Assembly (NCBI RefSeq): GCF_040187885.1
Contig: NZ_JBDPLH010000024.1
Span: forward strand, 1-7,466
Source: Roseateles_E cavernae
GTDB taxonomy: Bacteria; Pseudomonadota; Gammaproteobacteria; Burkholderiales; Burkholderiaceae_C
Direction of reading: 5' to 3'
Length of the DNA: 7,466 nt
Within the stretch, counting starts at the first letter, position 1. Every line of letters starts with the position of its first letter. Below, piece after piece: positions 1-5,427 of the stretch. The translations under genes and the position numbers were made by a program. The notes beneath the pieces were generated by a model. That model was given only the letters and a program-made list of their open reading frames with translations, was not told the origin of the DNA and did not search any database.

Positions 1-186
1 CAGTCGCGATGGGTCAATTCAAGATGGGATGGCCGGACGCATACCGATTTCACCGAATTCAATGCCACGTACCTCGAGCACTTTTCTGCGCCGTTGCCGA
101 CGCGCACCACCGTCATTGCGCAGTTGGCGTTGCCGGCGGTCCGCGTCGAGCTCACGGTGGTCGCCGCCGTACCTACAGGCGTCTGA
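1..186 (+). CDS. RidA/YjgF-family imine deaminase, C-terminal part (5' end outside window)
   Basis: Reading from base 1 in frame 1 gives 61 codons and a TGA stop at 184-186. The visible protein includes DFTEFNATYLEHF, then PLPTRTTVIAQLALP and RVELTVVAAVP. This matches the end of RidA/YjgF/UK114 proteins: a helix, the conserved P-x-R-T-T-V segment whose arginine binds the substrate carboxylate, and the last strand R-V-E-(I/L). Family members hydrolyse reactive enamines and imines, such as 2-aminoacrylate, released by amino-acid enzymes. The stop is one base before the ATG of the downstream flavin amino-acid dehydrogenase (TGAGATG), so the two are probably one operon with coupled translation. 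That pairing makes sense, because oxidation of amino acids yields imines. The N-terminal half cannot be judged. The family call is fairly sure; the exact substrate is not. Confidence 0.8.
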   Translation, partial: QSRWVNSRWDGRTHTDFTEFNATYLEHFSAPLPTRTTVIAQLALPAVRVELTVVAAVPTGV

Positions 187-187
187 G

Positions 188-1429
188 ATGGCCAAGGAGA
201 TCGTCGTCGTGGGGGCAGGCATCATCGGCACCTGCACCGCCTTGGAACTCCGCTTGCGCGGCCACCACGTCACCCTGGTAGACCGCCGGCCCCCGGGTGG
301 CGAGACCTCGTATGGCAATGCCGGCGTGATCCAGCGTGAGGCGGTGGAGCCCTACGGATTCCCGCGCGACCCGATGACGATGCTGACCGCTGCATTGAAT
401 CGCCGACTCGATGTTCGTTATCACCTGGCCGGCCTGAGGATTGCCTGGCCCTCGCTGCTGCGCTACTGGTGGCATTCGGCACCGCGCCGCCACCGCGTGA
501 TCAGCCAGGCCTACGCATCGCTGATCGCTCACGCAACCACCGAGCACCAGCGATACGTCACACTGGCGGATGCAGAGGACTTGGTGCGAAGAGATGGTCT
601 GCGTATGGTGTACCGCACGCCCGCTGCGCTCGATCGCGCCATCGCCGAATCGGCGCGCCTGGCCGACGAGCATGGCATCGGCTACATGGCGATGGACTCG
701 GCGGCACTGGCAGGCGCTGAGCCGGCCCTGCAGCTGCGCTCGCTGGCCGGGGCGGTTCACTGGACGGACTCCTGGAGCGTCGGCGATCCGGGCGCCTTGG
801 TCGAACGATATGCGGCGCTTTTCTTGGAGCGTGGAGGTCGATGGCTGCTGGCCGATGCCGACAGCCTGCGAGAGACTGCCACGGGTTGGCGCATTGACGC
901 ACGCGAGGGGGCGGTGCATGCGCAGCACGCGGTCATCGCTCTCGGGCCGTGGGCCGGCCGACTGGCTCACCGGCTGGGCTACCGACTGCCGCTTTTTGCC
1001 AAGCGTGGCTACCACCGCCATTACACCGGCGGCGCAAGCGTCGCGGTACCCACCCTGGATGCCGAGCGCGGCTACGTGTTGGCACCGCAGCTCCGTGGGC
1101 TGCGGCTGACCACTGGCGCCGAACTGGCCGCACTCGACGCACCGCCCACACCGGTGCAGATGGGCCTTGCCGAAACACAGGCCCGGCAGCTGCTCGATAT
1201 CGGCACGCCGGTAGAGGCTACGCCCTGGATTGGCGCTCGTCCCTGCAGCGCCGACATGAAGCCGCTTATCGGCCCAGCATCCCGCCATCGCGGGCTGTGG
1301 TTCAACTTCGGGCACGGCCACCAAGGCTTCACACTGGGACCTGCGAGCGCCCGACTGCTTGCCGATTTGATGGAATGCCAAGAGCCATTTCTCGACGCGA
1401 AGCCATTCTGTCCCAGTAGATTCGATTGA
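188..1429 (+). CDS. DadA-like FAD-dependent D-amino-acid dehydrogenase (DAO family)
   Basis: The protein has 413 residues, the usual length for DadA-type enzymes. The N-terminus carries a Rossmann FAD-binding motif, VVVGAGIIG (residues 6-14), with an acidic residue (D32) closing the second strand for the ribose. It continues with ETSYGNAGV (39-47), the counterpart of the ETS-x-x-NAG flavin motif of D-amino-acid dehydrogenases. Near the C-terminus, WIGARPCSADMKPLIGP and WFNFGHGHQGFTLGP are the second FAD-contacting region of the DAO fold. Such enzymes oxidatively deaminate D-amino acids, or related secondary amines such as hydroxyproline, to keto acids and feed electrons to the respiratory chain. 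The ATG at 188 is preferred over an in-frame ATG at 29: it follows the RidA stop directly, and the flavin motif should sit at the extreme N-terminus. Substrate specificity cannot be read from the sequence; glycine or hydroxyproline oxidase activity is possible. Confidence 0.87.
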   Translation: MAKEIVVVGAGIIGTCTALELRLRGHHVTLVDRRPPGGETSYGNAGVIQREAVEPYGFPRDPMTMLTAALNRRLDVRYHLAGLRIAWPSLLRYWWHSAPRRHRVISQAYASLIAHATTEHQRYVTLADAEDLVRRDGLRMVYRTPAALDRAIAESARLADEHGIGYMAMDSAALAGAEPALQLRSLAGAVHWTDSWSVGDPGALVERYAALFLERGGRWLLADADSLRETATGWRIDAREGAVHAQHAVIALGPWAGRLAHRLGYRLPLFAKRGYHRHYTGGASVAVPTLDAERGYVLAPQLRGLRLTTGAELAALDAPPTPVQMGLAETQARQLLDIGTPVEATPWIGARPCSADMKPLIGPASRHRGLWFNFGHGHQGFTLGPASARLLADLMECQEPFLDAKPFCPSRFD

Positions 1430-1808
1430 CCGGGATTGCCCGCTCGGTTTCTTGATCTGAGCTGGTGCGTGACGGAAATCCCGGAATTTCGGGATTCAAG
1501 ATCATGCTTCTCCTTAGCGACTTCAGGGTGCTCCGATGGGGCGACGCGATCGAAGGCACTACCGATTCGCAGGCACGGAAGACTGGGACCGGCGACACGA
1601 GCCCTCCCGCACCGCGCAACGCCGATAACTCTTCCGGCAGCTCAACCTGCCGCTTGCAGCGTGTGGCGCCGCAGTGACGCAGATTCCATGTCGGCACGGG
1701 ACATGCACGATCCCACACAAGATGCCGGATACACGACTGCAGGCGCTTCTCCCAGCAAGTCACTATCGGTCAGGCCTTTGCCGTTGTGGGGGAGTCCATA
1801 TATGAATT
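1430..1808. other. Gene-poor junction between the dehydrogenase gene and the cassette array
   Basis: No reading frame here has protein-like composition or a recognisable family. The frames that are open in this stretch are arginine-, serine- and proline-rich, as expected for non-coding GC-rich DNA. It holds a 20-base near-perfect palindrome at 1477-1496 and a shorter hairpin at 1635-1652 (CGGCAG, six-base loop, CTGCCG). No complete attC is visible. It may be the decayed remains of older cassettes or the original chromosomal intergenic region. Confidence 0.5.
1477..1496. repeat. 20-base near-perfect palindrome after the dehydrogenase gene
   Basis: AATCCCGG and TCGGGATT form the two arms around AATT. 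All pairs match apart from one G-T wobble (1484/1489). It starts 48 bases after the stop codon at 1429. It could act as a transcription terminator or mRNA end stabiliser for the RidA-dehydrogenase operon, but no run of T follows (the next bases are CAAGATC), so a classical intrinsic terminator is doubtful. A REP-like extragenic repeat is the other possibility. Confidence 0.55.
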
Positions 1809-1815
1809 GTTAGCT
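1809..1815 (-). other. Remnant left core of the C1 attC (attC truncated)
   Basis: On the minus strand AGCTAAC is the exact reverse complement of the first seven bases of C1 (GTTAGCT, 2387-2381), as expected of its attC left core. What follows on the minus strand (AATTCATATATGGACTCC) begins like many attC sites, but there is no second arm, no hairpin and no closing GTT core before the chromosomal flank. The rest of the site has apparently been lost, so C1 should no longer be excisable. Confidence 0.7.
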
Positions 1816-1857
1816 GCCAAACCTGTACTGCTTGCGCGCCAACGGCACCGCCATGAT

Positions 1858-2298
1858 TTACTTCCAGTACTCGATGATCTTCGCAACTTTTGCATCACGG
1901 AACTCGAACACCGCGAGATGCTTTTTTGTTACCCCTTTGTGGGTCTCTTGACGCTCAACGGCAATGCCGTTGTAGCCCGGAATCGTCGAAACCAAAGTGT
2001 AGCGAGGCTCGGTCTTGCTGTAGATGCCGCGCTTCAACAGCCGGACGGTGTTGCCGTAGAGCTCGTCCCTTGTGTACGTGCCGCCATATGCCGCATGGAT
2101 GTAGGTGAAGTCGTCGGCGTACAAAGAAAAGAGTTTGTCCACGTCTGCCACAGTCGAACCATGCATCATGACCTTGTTCTGAGCGTGCGTGACCTCAATC
2201 ACCTTGGCCGTTAGCTCGTCGGCGGATAGCGAGAGAGAGTCCGCCGCTTGGGCGAAAGGCGCGGCCAACATTGCCAGAATAAGAACTAGCGATCGCAT
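1858..2298 (-). CDS. C1: exported NTF2/SnoaL-like protein
   Basis: This gene encodes 146 residues from the ATG at 2298. An in-frame ATG at 2343 would add 15 residues, but the later start gives a proper signal peptide: MRS, the hydrophobic stretch LVLILAMLAAPFA, then AQA-AD as a signal-peptidase I site near residue 18. The mature part is about 127 residues long with the pattern of the NTF2-like/SnoaL fold: a helix ending in LFSLYADDFTYIHA, then GGTYTRDEL, YTLVSTIPGYNGIAVERQE and the final strand LAVFEFRDAKVAKIIEYWK. Proteins of this fold include small enzymes and binding proteins, and the usual catalytic residues cannot be assigned here, so no substrate is proposed. It should act in the periplasm. 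It is the last gene of the array and its attC is broken, so it is probably a permanent resident. TAA stop at 1860-1858. Confidence 0.8.
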   Translation of the reverse strand: MRSLVLILAMLAAPFAQAADSLSLSADELTAKVIEVTHAQNKVMMHGSTVADVDKLFSLYADDFTYIHAAYGGTYTRDELYGNTVRLLKRGIYSKTEPRYTLVSTIPGYNGIAVERQETHKGVTKKHLAVFEFRDAKVAKIIEYWK

Positions 2299-2380
2299 AG
2301 AAGTCTCACGTGCTGGTGGAAGAGGCTGGGATGCTAGCGCCAAAAGCGTACGGACAACCTTGCGACAGTCTTCACTTGGC

Positions 2381-2449
2381 AGCTAACGTTGAAGCTGAGC
2401 CGCGAGCGGCGGCTTGCCGACGCGAGTTGGCTCGAGCGACTGGTTAGCC
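2381..2449 (-). other. attC of cassette C2 (69-base type)
   Basis: On the minus strand it starts GGCTAAC, runs through a GC-rich imperfect inverted repeat and closes with GTTAGCT at the C1 boundary. The left core pairs exactly with the start of C2 (GTTAGCC). It is nearly identical inside to the attC of C10 (5732-5800). The TAA of the left core is the stop codon of the C2 gene. Confidence 0.92.
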
Positions 2450-2911
2450 GGCTCTTCGCAGTACAGCATTTTGGAGAGTGTCAGTTTCGGGGTAGACCGC
2501 CAGAAAGCGCGCCTCGGCCGCTGCCGGAAGACCAACCAAGATGGTGGCACTGCTGTCCCAGCACGCGATTTCAAAGACTGCCTCGGGCAATTGCGGCCGG
2601 ACTTCGGAGCCTGCCCAGCAGTCCGGATTTCCTTCAATGTACGGTGCAGCAAGAACGGTGGGGCGATGGCCGACCGGCACAGCGCTGAAGACCGCCCAGA
2701 TGAACTGGATTTCGTTGCGCTCGAGCAAGCGTTGAAGCTCATGACCTGAGATCCATTGGTCGTGTGACGCGAAGTCCTCACCGTAGTAGTTGGTCTCGAC
2801 ATCGCTCAGATACCAATCGAAGTCCGTTGCGGCGATTCCCAATGCGTCCAGCGTGGCACGCATGTCGGTAAAGAAGGGAACTTTGACGGCTCTCTCAAGG
2901 ATGAGATTCAT
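2444..2911 (-). CDS. C2: conserved cassette protein of unknown function
   Basis: The protein has 155 residues, is acidic and mixed alpha/beta, and has no signal peptide or membrane segment. Landmarks are FDWYLSDVETNYYG (about 31-44), HDQWISGHELQRLLE (50-64), EIQFIWAVFSAVP (67-79) and CWDSSATILVGLP (about 117-129). The W-I-S-G-x-E-L segment followed by a hydrophobic strand is faintly like DUF2691, but I would not assign it. The gene fills nearly the whole cassette: the ATG is 18 bases inside the boundary and the TAA lies in the attC left core. No clear ribosome-binding site precedes the ATG. The dense, regular protein composition supports real coding. Confidence 0.8.
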   Translation of the reverse strand: MNLILERAVKVPFFTDMRATLDALGIAATDFDWYLSDVETNYYGEDFASHDQWISGHELQRLLERNEIQFIWAVFSAVPVGHRPTVLAAPYIEGNPDCWAGSEVRPQLPEAVFEIACWDSSATILVGLPAAAEARFLAVYPETDTLQNAVLRRAG

Positions 2912-2929
2912 TGGTCATCAAGCCAAGAC

Positions 2930-2986
2930 GGCTAACGTGCAAGCTCGGCGGACGGCGAAGCCGTCCGCTGGAGCGAAGGGTTATGT
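2930..2986 (-). other. attC of cassette C3 (57-base type)
   Basis: On the minus strand the left core is ACATAAC, followed by a hairpin around GGACGGCTTCGCCGTCC, and the right core is GTTAGCC. This is the common attC type of the array. The left core pairs with the start of C3 except for one base, because that start is mutated to GCTATGT. Confidence 0.93.
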
Positions 2987-3017
2987 CGCTGCGCGACGGG
3001 GCACCAAGTCAGTTTGC

Positions 3018-3320
3018 TCATGTTCTCGATTCCGAGGACTGGACACCGCCGACAAATCTGCAGCACCACAGTGCGTTGCGCGTCCATTCACCATTGATCG
3101 TCGGATCGTTCCGTTCCGCATGCCCGCTAACGTACAGGTACTCGGCTGTGCCATCGCCATACGCGTTGCGCTCAAACGCGATTACCGCCAGTCCGGCCTC
3201 CAGCATGACTTCTCTTCCATCGTCACATTCGACACGATCGGTCTTCGAGAGCAGCACCAGCCCCGAGCCGACGAGTTCGTTGAAGTCAACGCGAATGCGC
3301 GGCGGTGATTCAAGCGACAT
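3018..3320 (-). CDS. C3: unknown cassette protein
   Basis: The protein has 100 residues, is probably beta-rich and cytosolic, and has no recognised family. Visible patterns are RIRVDFNELVGSGLVLLSK near the N-terminus and YLYVSGHAERND followed by NGEWTRNALWCCRF towards the C-terminus. The ATG at 3320 lies inside the right core site of the neighbouring attC, so the mRNA leader of this cassette is only two bases and any ribosome-binding site must come from the cassette to its right. None is evident. A GTG at residue 22 is an alternative start but would cut into the domain. The stop (TGA, 3020-3018) is 31 bases before the attC. Confidence 0.7.
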   Translation of the reverse strand: MSLESPPRIRVDFNELVGSGLVLLSKTDRVECDDGREVMLEAGLAVIAFERNAYGDGTAEYLYVSGHAERNDPTINGEWTRNALWCCRFVGGVQSSESRT

Positions 3321-3373
3321 AGCGTCAAAGGTCAGCGGGCGGTGAAGCCGTCCGCTGCAGCGAAAGGTTGTGC
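3317..3373 (-). other. attC of cassette C4, right core mutated (GCT for GTT)
   Basis: The left core GCACAAC and the hairpin are of the common 57-base type. The right core on the minus strand reads GCTATGT, where GTTATGT is expected. The left core of C3 (ACATAAC) confirms what the original was. The second base of the otherwise invariant GTT crossover triplet is changed, so recombination at the C3/C4 boundary is probably impaired. The GC-rich arm also has AAAGGTC in place of AAAGCTC on the plus strand. Confidence 0.88.
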
Positions 3374-3374
3374 G

Positions 3375-3743
3375 TCACTTCCACGAATCAACCTTAGTCG
3401 TGCTTGAGAAGGAGCCATTGAAGCGCGGCATGTGCATCACCGCCAAGGCCTGCTGTTTGATGGCGCTCTTCAGTTCACAATTCGGCGACGCACGCAACTC
3501 GTAGGGGCCACCGGGAAGCGCCCAATCGAACACGTAGAAGCCGGCGTCGGCGTAATCGAGCCAGACTTCGGCCGTACCAACCCGTGGGGCTGGCAGCGAT
3601 TCGGCGAAAGCAGAGTGCATCTCGTGGTTCTCCGCGACGCCCGCCGGCAAAAAGCCCTCTCCGGCGGTCGCAAAGAGGGCCACGTTCCCCTCGCTATCGG
3701 CGGCAAACCAGTCGAACTCAATTCCCCTCAGGTCAGCGAGCAT
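3375..3743 (-). CDS. C4: unknown cassette protein
   Basis: The protein has 122 residues from the ATG at 3743. This start is chosen over upstream in-frame codons because AGGA lies five bases before it (plus-strand 3749-3752), a convincing ribosome-binding site. The N-terminus MLADLRGIEFDWFAADSEGN followed by VALFATAGEGFLP looks like a common uncharacterised family with an I-E-x-D-W-F-A-x-D-x-x-G-x-V-A-x-F pattern, recalled from memory. Later landmarks are VWLDYADAGFYVFDWALPGGPY and the C-terminal LAVMHMPRFNGSF. It is probably a soluble cytosolic beta-rich protein, and no catalytic motif is seen. The stop TGA (3377-3375) is two bases from the attC. Confidence 0.82.
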   Translation of the reverse strand: MLADLRGIEFDWFAADSEGNVALFATAGEGFLPAGVAENHEMHSAFAESLPAPRVGTAEVWLDYADAGFYVFDWALPGGPYELRASPNCELKSAIKQQALAVMHMPRFNGSFSSTTKVDSWK

Positions 3744-3748
3744 GGTGT

Positions 3749-3752
3749 TCCT
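3749..3752 (-). promoter_or_regulatory. Ribosome-binding site of C4
   Basis: AGGA on the minus strand, five bases before the ATG at 3743. It is one of only two clear Shine-Dalgarno sequences in the array, and it fixes the start of C4. Confidence 0.6.
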
Positions 3753-3757
3753 GTGAT

Positions 3758-3814
3758 GCACAACGTGAAAGCTCAGCGGGCGGCGGAGCCGTCCGCTGCA
3801 GTGAAGGGTTGAAC
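3758..3814 (-). other. attC of cassette C5 (57-base type)
   Basis: The minus strand runs from GTTCAAC to GTTGTGC. The right core pairs exactly with the left core of C4. From 3761 to the right it is identical to the attC of C8 (5160 onward), as part of the 182-base duplication. The C5 reading frame continues into this site and stops at 3773. Confidence 0.94.
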
Positions 3815-3942
3815 CGGACCCTCTGCCACGGCAGATAGCCTCTGTGAAAAGCTCTCCCCGCACAAACGATCGACTGACGCGATTGCCGCCGCAGCCTCCG
3901 CTGTACTGAAAGTCCTTCCCTCAAGGATGGCCAGCGCTTGGT
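3761..3942. repeat. 182-base direct repeat, copy 1 (attC plus 3' part of the C5 gene)
   Basis: Identical base for base to 5160-5341 in the same orientation. The left end coincides, within the shared CAA, with the integron crossover point. The right end lies in mid-gene. Confidence 0.97.
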
Positions 3943-4084
3943 TGTGCAACGCATATGCAAGATGTGCCGCCGCCCGAAGCGCGGGATCGGCCGTTGCATT
4001 GCTACCGAGATGGCCCGCGAGCAGCAGACGCAGTTCATAGACGGCGAACGCCAGAATTTTTGTCTCGTCGAGGTTGGAAGGCAT
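3773..4084 (-). CDS. C5: small helical protein of unknown function
   Basis: The protein has 103 residues, is alanine- and leucine-rich and apparently all-helical. It includes FAVYELRLLLAGHLG (13-27), LRAAAHLAYALHNQALAILEGR (36-57) and STAEAAAAIASVDRLCGESF (60-79). No signal peptide or membrane segment is evident. The frame runs into its own attC and ends at TGA 3775-3773, so the last dozen residues are encoded by the recombination site and are unlikely to be part of the fold. The ATG lies 14 bases inside the cassette and has no strong ribosome-binding site. A second, 5'-truncated copy is at 5172-5341. No function can be proposed. Confidence 0.75.
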   Translation of the reverse strand: MPSNLDETKILAFAVYELRLLLAGHLGSNATADPALRAAAHLAYALHNQALAILEGRTFSTAEAAAAIASVDRLCGESFSQRLSAVAEGPVQPFTAADGSAAR

Positions 4085-4097
4085 GGCTGCAGGTGCG

Positions 4098-4154
4098 GTT
4101 CAACGTGAAAGCTCAGCGGGCGGGGAAGCCGTCCGCTGCAGCGAAGGGTTGAGC
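4098..4154 (-). other. attC of cassette C6 (57-base type)
   Basis: The minus strand runs from GCTCAAC to GTTGAAC, with the common GC-rich hairpin. The left core pairs exactly with the start of C6 (GTTGAGC), and the right core with the left core of C5. Confidence 0.94.
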
Positions 4155-4155
4155 C

Positions 4156-4704
4156 TCACAGCCGCATGCCAAGCCATATGACTGCCTCGGTTGATGCAGC
4201 TACCACTGGCGTTAGCAACCGGACCCAGCGGCGGCTTGCCTGCCCCTCGATATGCGCGGCAGAACTGTCATGGTGCTGCTGCTCTTCCTGCACGATGGAG
4301 CTGATGGCTTTGACCGCCTCCTCATCAACGGCGTGAAGCTCTCGGAGTTGGTGTTGCAAGTGGCGCAGAACCACCCGCTCAACCGCGACCGTTGTAGCAG
4401 CGATTGCACCGCGGCCGAAGATCGCAGTTACGAAGCCGAGCACGAAGCCGCCGGCCCCGCAAAGGTGGTAGCTGCGGCAACGCCGAACGCCGCGTCGCTG
4501 AAGCTCGGCTTGAAAAATCGAGCGGTGTCTGCGCTCGTGCGATTGGAACTCAGCAAGCTCGCGCAACATGCTGCGAGCCGTAAGCCGAGCGACCAAGCGC
4601 TGCCCCGCGTAGATATTGACCGCGCCGTGCTCGCCCGCATGGTTGACCTTGAGGACTCGCTCGGCGAGACCCTCGGCGGTGCGAAGTGGCGCGATCAATT
4701 CCAT
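4156..4704 (-). CDS. C6: Coq7-like di-iron hydroxylase (demethoxyubiquinone hydroxylase family)
   Basis: The protein has 182 residues. All six di-iron ligands of the Coq7/CAT5 family can be placed: E25 in KVNHAGEHGAVNIYAGQ, E57 and H60 in QSHERRH, E109 in TVAVERVV, and E141 and H144 in QEEQQHHD. Between ligand pairs two and three lies the glycine-rich hydrophobic segment CGAGGFVLGFVTAIFG (82-97), the membrane-surface helix region. The family hydroxylates the ring of demethoxyubiquinone with O2 in the penultimate step of ubiquinone synthesis. The protein is shorter at the N-terminus than most bacterial Coq7 proteins (about 210 residues) but keeps the four-helix core. The ATG at 4704 is chosen; an in-frame TTG at 4713 sits exactly at the crossover point and would add three residues. 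As a cassette gene it may be an accessory or replacement copy, or act on another quinone. Confidence 0.85.
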   Translation of the reverse strand: MELIAPLRTAEGLAERVLKVNHAGEHGAVNIYAGQRLVARLTARSMLRELAEFQSHERRHRSIFQAELQRRGVRRCRSYHLCGAGGFVLGFVTAIFGRGAIAATTVAVERVVLRHLQHQLRELHAVDEEAVKAISSIVQEEQQHHDSSAAHIEGQASRRWVRLLTPVVAASTEAVIWLGMRL

Positions 4705-4707
4705 GAG

Positions 4708-4764
4708 GCTCAACGTGCAAGCTCAGCAGGCGGCGAAGCCGTCCGCTGCAGCGAAGGGTTGAAC
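4708..4764 (-). other. attC of cassette C7 (57-base type)
   Basis: The minus strand runs from GTTCAAC to GTTGAGC around the common hairpin. Both cores pair exactly with their partners in C7 and C6. Confidence 0.94.
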
Positions 4765-4768
4765 CGAT

Positions 4769-5152
4769 TCATCGAACGTCCACCCGCATAAAACTGAACT
4801 CGACTGCCCCTTCACAAGGGACATCGCCGACATCGATGCGGAAACCTAGAACTTCAATGATGCCGGCCGGTTGATCCACGACATGGCCGACGCCTCGATA
4901 CGCATACGGGCCAATCTTCTCGATCCGCTCGGCTGATCTTTGCGCTTGCATATCCTCGGGCCAATCCGAGAGACATGCAGCTTGGATCTCCGCATCCACA
5001 GCAAACAAGGCGTTATCGACATGTTGACCTTCAACTAAGTCGCGCATAAAGCAGAAGGCGTCGATCAGGCCGTGTGCGCTGCGCAGCCTCACCGAAGAAC
5101 TCTCATCACCGGGCGCGTAAGGCTCGACGCGATCAACGAGCAGCGTTTGCAT
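4769..5152 (-). CDS. C7: unknown cassette protein
   Basis: The protein has 127 residues, is acidic and soluble, with no signal peptide. Patterns are SVRLRSAHGLIDAFCFMRDL (20-39), DNALFAVDAEIQAACLSDWP (46-65) and a beta-rich C-terminal half including IIEVLGFRIDVGDVP and AVEFSFMRVDV. I recognise no family. The ATG lies five bases from the attC core with no visible Shine-Dalgarno sequence. The stop TGA (4771-4769) is four bases from its attC, so coding fills the cassette. It lies with C6 between the two copies of the 182-base direct repeat. Confidence 0.75.
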   Translation of the reverse strand: MQTLLVDRVEPYAPGDESSSVRLRSAHGLIDAFCFMRDLVEGQHVDNALFAVDAEIQAACLSDWPEDMQAQRSAERIEKIGPYAYRGVGHVVDQPAGIIEVLGFRIDVGDVPCEGAVEFSFMRVDVR

Positions 5153-5156
5153 AGCG

Positions 5157-5213
5157 GTTCAACGTGAAAGCTCAGCGGGCGGCGGAGCCGTCCGCTGCAG
5201 TGAAGGGTTGAAC
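5157..5213 (-). other. attC of truncated cassette C8 (57-base type)
   Basis: The minus strand runs from GTTCAAC to GTTGAAC. It is a complete site. From 5160 it is identical to the C5 attC, but its right core belongs to C7, as expected if a second copy of the C5 cassette had been inserted here by the integrase. Confidence 0.94.
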
Positions 5214-5341
5214 CGGACCCTCTGCCACGGCAGATAGCCTCTGTGAAAAGCTCTCCCCGCACAAACGATCGACTGACGCGATTGCCGCCGCAGCCTCCGC
5301 TGTACTGAAAGTCCTTCCCTCAAGGATGGCCAGCGCTTGGT
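5160..5341. repeat. 182-base direct repeat, copy 2 (ends at ambiguous base)
   Basis: Identical to 3761-3942. Identity stops one base before the n at 5342. The sequence then changes at once to the inside of a different attC type. Confidence 0.97.
5172..5341 (-). pseudogene. C8: 5'-truncated second copy of the C5 gene
   Basis: The last 56 codons of the C5 frame are present unchanged and end at the same TGA inside the attC (5174-5172). The first 47 or so codons, with the start and the cassette edge, are missing. The break is at 5341/5342, where the sequence has an n and then joins an attC of another type. It is either a real internal deletion or a false join in the assembly. As it stands it has no start codon and cannot make the C5 protein. 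A frame that crosses the n in another phase (5431 to 5159) is composed of attC sequence and is not a gene. Confidence 0.8.
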
Positions 5342-5343
5342 NT

Positions 5344-5402
5344 CGCGGTAAGCGGACCAGCCAGCGCAGCTGGCGCAGGTCCGCTTGACCAAAAGGTTAA
5401 AG
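5344..5402 (-). other. attC of cassette C9, crossover end missing
   Basis: From the minus-strand left core CTTTAAC (5402-5396) inward, this matches the 69-base attC of C13, including the long stem with arms AAGCGGACC and GGTCCGCTT. The first ten positions of the plus-strand site (5334-5343), which should contain the right core and its AAC, instead carry the end of the truncated C8 copy and the n. As written it cannot serve as a recombination site. Confidence 0.85.
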
Positions 5403-5427
5403 CGCAAACCACCTGCCGGCCGCGCAC

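Noticed and set aside
173..1381. Long open frame (402 codons) on the minus strand opposite the dehydrogenase
   Set aside because: It has no family resemblance and an odd composition, and it mirrors a clear flavoprotein gene. It is a GC-rich antisense shadow.
1477..1496. Classical intrinsic terminator
   Set aside because: The stem is good but no T-run follows in either direction. It is listed as a palindrome only.
1436..1813. 125-codon plus-strand frame in the junction region
   Set aside because: Its composition is rich in serine, arginine and proline without pattern, it has no ribosome-binding site, and it runs into the attC remnant.
1786..2214. 142-codon plus-strand frame at the array end
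   Set aside because: It is antisense to the C1 gene, which has a signal peptide and an NTF2-like pattern.
4252..4791. 179-codon plus-strand frame opposite the Coq7-like gene
   Set aside because: The minus strand holds all six di-iron ligands of a known family. The plus frame runs through attC sequence and has no recognisable domain.
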